From positions 1 through 10,071 of the forward strand of contig JBELMB010000183.1 of the NCBI GenBank assembly GCA_042088665.1: a stretch of DNA of 10,071 bases. The letters run 5' to 3'. Each line of letters starts with the position of its first letter. Positions within the stretch are counted from its first letter, which is position 1. Source of the stretch: JBELMB01 sp042088665. GTDB taxonomy: Bacteria > Pseudomonadota > Alphaproteobacteria > Rhodobacterales > Rhodobacteraceae. Shown here piece by piece: positions 8,595 to 10,071 of this stretch. Below the pieces are notes generated by a model. It was not told the DNA's origin, ran no database searches, and saw nothing but the letters and a program-made list of their open reading frames with translations. Made by a program: the position numbers and the translations under genes.

Positions 8595-10071
8595 ATAGCA
8601 GCTTCGAGCGAGGCGGGTTTATCGGCGGCCTGCCTGCGTTCATTGCCCCGATACGCCGCCAAAAGCCGTTGCGTGTAGGGGTGGCCTGGCCTGTACAGCA
8701 CGGAATCGCGGGCGCCATGGTCGCGCACCTGACCGCGCTCCAGCACAAGGATCTGGTCCGAGACCTCGGCCACCACTGCCAGATCGTGGCTGATAAAGAC
8801 CATGGCGAGGCCAAACTGCTCCTGCAGCCGCGCCAGAAGGCGCAGCACCTGCGCCTGGATGGTCACATCAAGGGCCGAGGTGACCTCGTCGCAGATCAGC
8901 ACGTCGGGCTCGGCGATCAGCGCGCGGGCGATGGCGATGCGCTGCTGCTGCCCACCGGACAACTGGCGCGGCCAGCGCTCCATAAAGTCGGGACCCAGAT
9001 CCATGTCGGCCAGCATCGCCACCGCCTTGTCCCGCGCCTGAATGCGGGTCAGGCCAAAGTAGCGCATCGCTGGCCGGGTCAGCGACTGTTCGATCGTGTG
9101 TGTGGGGTTGAGCGAGGATAGCGGGTCCTGAAACACCATCTGGATTCGGCGTCGCAGGTCCAGCGACCGGTCCCGCGCAGCGCCCTTGACCTCGGTCTCG
9201 CCCAACAGGATGCGGCCCGAGAACCCCGGCAGGGCACCGGCCATCAGGCTCGCCATGGTCGACTTGCCGGAACCGGATTCGCCCAGAACGCCCAGAGTTT
9301 CACCCGGCGCGATGGCAAAGCTGACGTCGTCCACCACGGTTGGTCCCGGCCGCCGCCGTGCCAGCAACCGTTGGGCCGGGGCGTAGGCAAAGCGCAGCCC
9401 CTCGACCCGCAATGCAGGCGCGCAGGCGCTGGTCGCGGGGCGCGCAGACCGGGTGTCGAGCCGTGGGATCGCAGCCACGAGGTTGCGCGTATAGGCATTC
9501 TGCGGCGCATCGAACACTGCTTCGGTCGTCCCGCTTTCGACCTCTTCGCCGCCTTTCATGACCAGAACCCGCTGGCACAGCTTGGCGATGACGTTCAGGT
9601 CGTGGCTGACATAGATCAGCGTGGCGTTCAGCTGAACCTGCACGCGACTGACAAGATCGAGCACACGCGCTTCCACGGTCTTGTCCAGCGCCGTTGTGGG
9701 CTCATCCAGCACAATAAGTTCTGGCTCGGCCACCAGCGCCGAGGCGATCACCAGCCGCTGCCGCTGCCCGCCCGAAATTTCGTGGGGATAGCGGTCGAAC
9801 AGCTGCGCGGGTTCAGGCAGATCGGTGGCCGCCATCAGGTCGAGCGCGCGAGTGCGGGCGGCAGCTCCGTTCAGCCCACAATGCCTAGCGATCAGCTCGG
9901 TTAGTTGTGCGCCATTCGTGCGGTGCGGCGTGAGCGAGGACAAGGGGTTCTGCGGTACAATAACGGCCTTTGCACCTCGAAAGGCCTGCAATTCGGCTTG
10001 CGGCAGCGCCAGCACATCCCGGTCACCGACGCTCACGGTCCCATCGACAAAGTCAGCGCCCGGCCGGGCAT
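8591..10071 (-). CDS. Dual-domain ABC transporter ATP-binding protein, 5' end outside window
   Basis: This is a fused DppD-DppF/GsiA-type ATPase of a peptide-class importer, with about 492 codons in the window. The frame stays open to the window edge. The part seen begins between Walker A and the Q-loop of domain 1, so the true start lies beyond 10071; an internal GTG at 10036 is not a plausible start. Domain 1 shows Q-loop VPQNPLSSL, signature ISGGQRQR, Walker B LIVLDEPTTALD and H-loop VSHD. Domain 2 has Walker A GESGSGKST (near 9260-9285), VFQDPLSSLNP, LSGGQQQR, VLICDEVTSALD and ISHD. It resembles the ATPase at 460-2052 in layout but diverges clearly, so it serves a separate transporter. 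Its stop overlaps the dehalogenase-like start. Domain 1's signature has Ile for the usual Leu, a tolerated change. Confidence 0.93.
   Translation of the reverse strand, partial: ARPGADFVDGTVSVGDRDVLALPQAELQAFRGAKAVIVPQNPLSSLTPHRTNGAQLTELIARHCGLNGAAARTRALDLMAATDLPEPAQLFDRYPHEISGGQRQRLVIASALVAEPELIVLDEPTTALDKTVEARVLDLVSRVQVQLNATLIYVSHDLNVIAKLCQRVLVMKGGEEVESGTTEAVFDAPQNAYTRNLVAAIPRLDTRSARPATSACAPALRVEGLRFAYAPAQRLLARRRPGPTVVDDVSFAIAPGETLGVLGESGSGKSTMASLMAGALPGFSGRILLGETEVKGAARDRSLDLRRRIQMVFQDPLSSLNPTHTIEQSLTRPAMRYFGLTRIQARDKAVAMLADMDLGPDFMERWPRQLSGGQQQRIAIARALIAEPDVLICDEVTSALDVTIQAQVLRLLARLQEQFGLAMVFISHDLAVVAEVSDQILVLERGQVRDHGARDSVLYRPGHPYTQRLLAAYRGNERRQAADKPASLEAAI

Noticed and set aside
8595..8814. 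Upstream extension of the dehalogenase-like gene to an ATG at 8814
   Set aside because: This stretch overlaps the well-supported 3' end of the ABC ATPase in another frame, and its translation is Trp/Arg/Cys-rich without family similarity. The ATGA-coupled ATG at 8594 is more credible.

Overview
The window is GC-rich, gene-dense DNA in which every supported gene lies on the minus strand, so it reads from high to low coordinates. Base composition, codon use, the signal peptide style and the IS256/IS110 remnants point to an alphaproteobacterium, most likely of the Rhodobacteraceae/Roseobacter type. This is inference from style, not from a marker gene.

Layout in order of transcription. (1) 10071-8591: the 3' part of a dual-domain oligopeptide/dipeptide-type ABC ATPase. 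Its first Walker A lies outside the window, and a further transporter presumably lies upstream. (2) 8594-6784: a cytoplasmic-looking reductive-dehalogenase-like (RdhA/QueG superfamily) corrinoid/iron-sulfur protein. It starts in an ATGA overlap with the ATPase and appears to carry a one-base frameshift near 8437. (3) A 126-bp gap (6658-6783) with an imperfect dyad. (4) 6657-5380: a type I phosphodiesterase/nucleotide-pyrophosphatase-like alkaline phosphatase superfamily enzyme with a complete two-metal site. (5) 5354-2969: a family 5 extracellular solute-binding protein, then a DppC-type permease. (6) 2972-460: a DppB-type permease and a second dual-domain ABC ATPase, joined by ATGA overlaps. 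(7) 459-1: no intact gene, only the degraded end of an IS256 transposase fused to the degraded start of an IS110-like transposase, and a strong minus-strand intrinsic terminator at the window edge.

Genes 4-6 form one complete, tightly packed import operon: hydrolase, binding protein, two permeases and a fused ATPase. Physical coupling suggests that the imported compound is, or releases, a phosphodiester or related ester cleaved by the hydrolase. The RdhA-like gene is coupled to the preceding transporter instead. Two peptide-type importers flanking a dehalogenase-like enzyme and a phosphodiesterase suggest a scavenging island for unusual organic solutes. The substrate cannot be read from the sequence.
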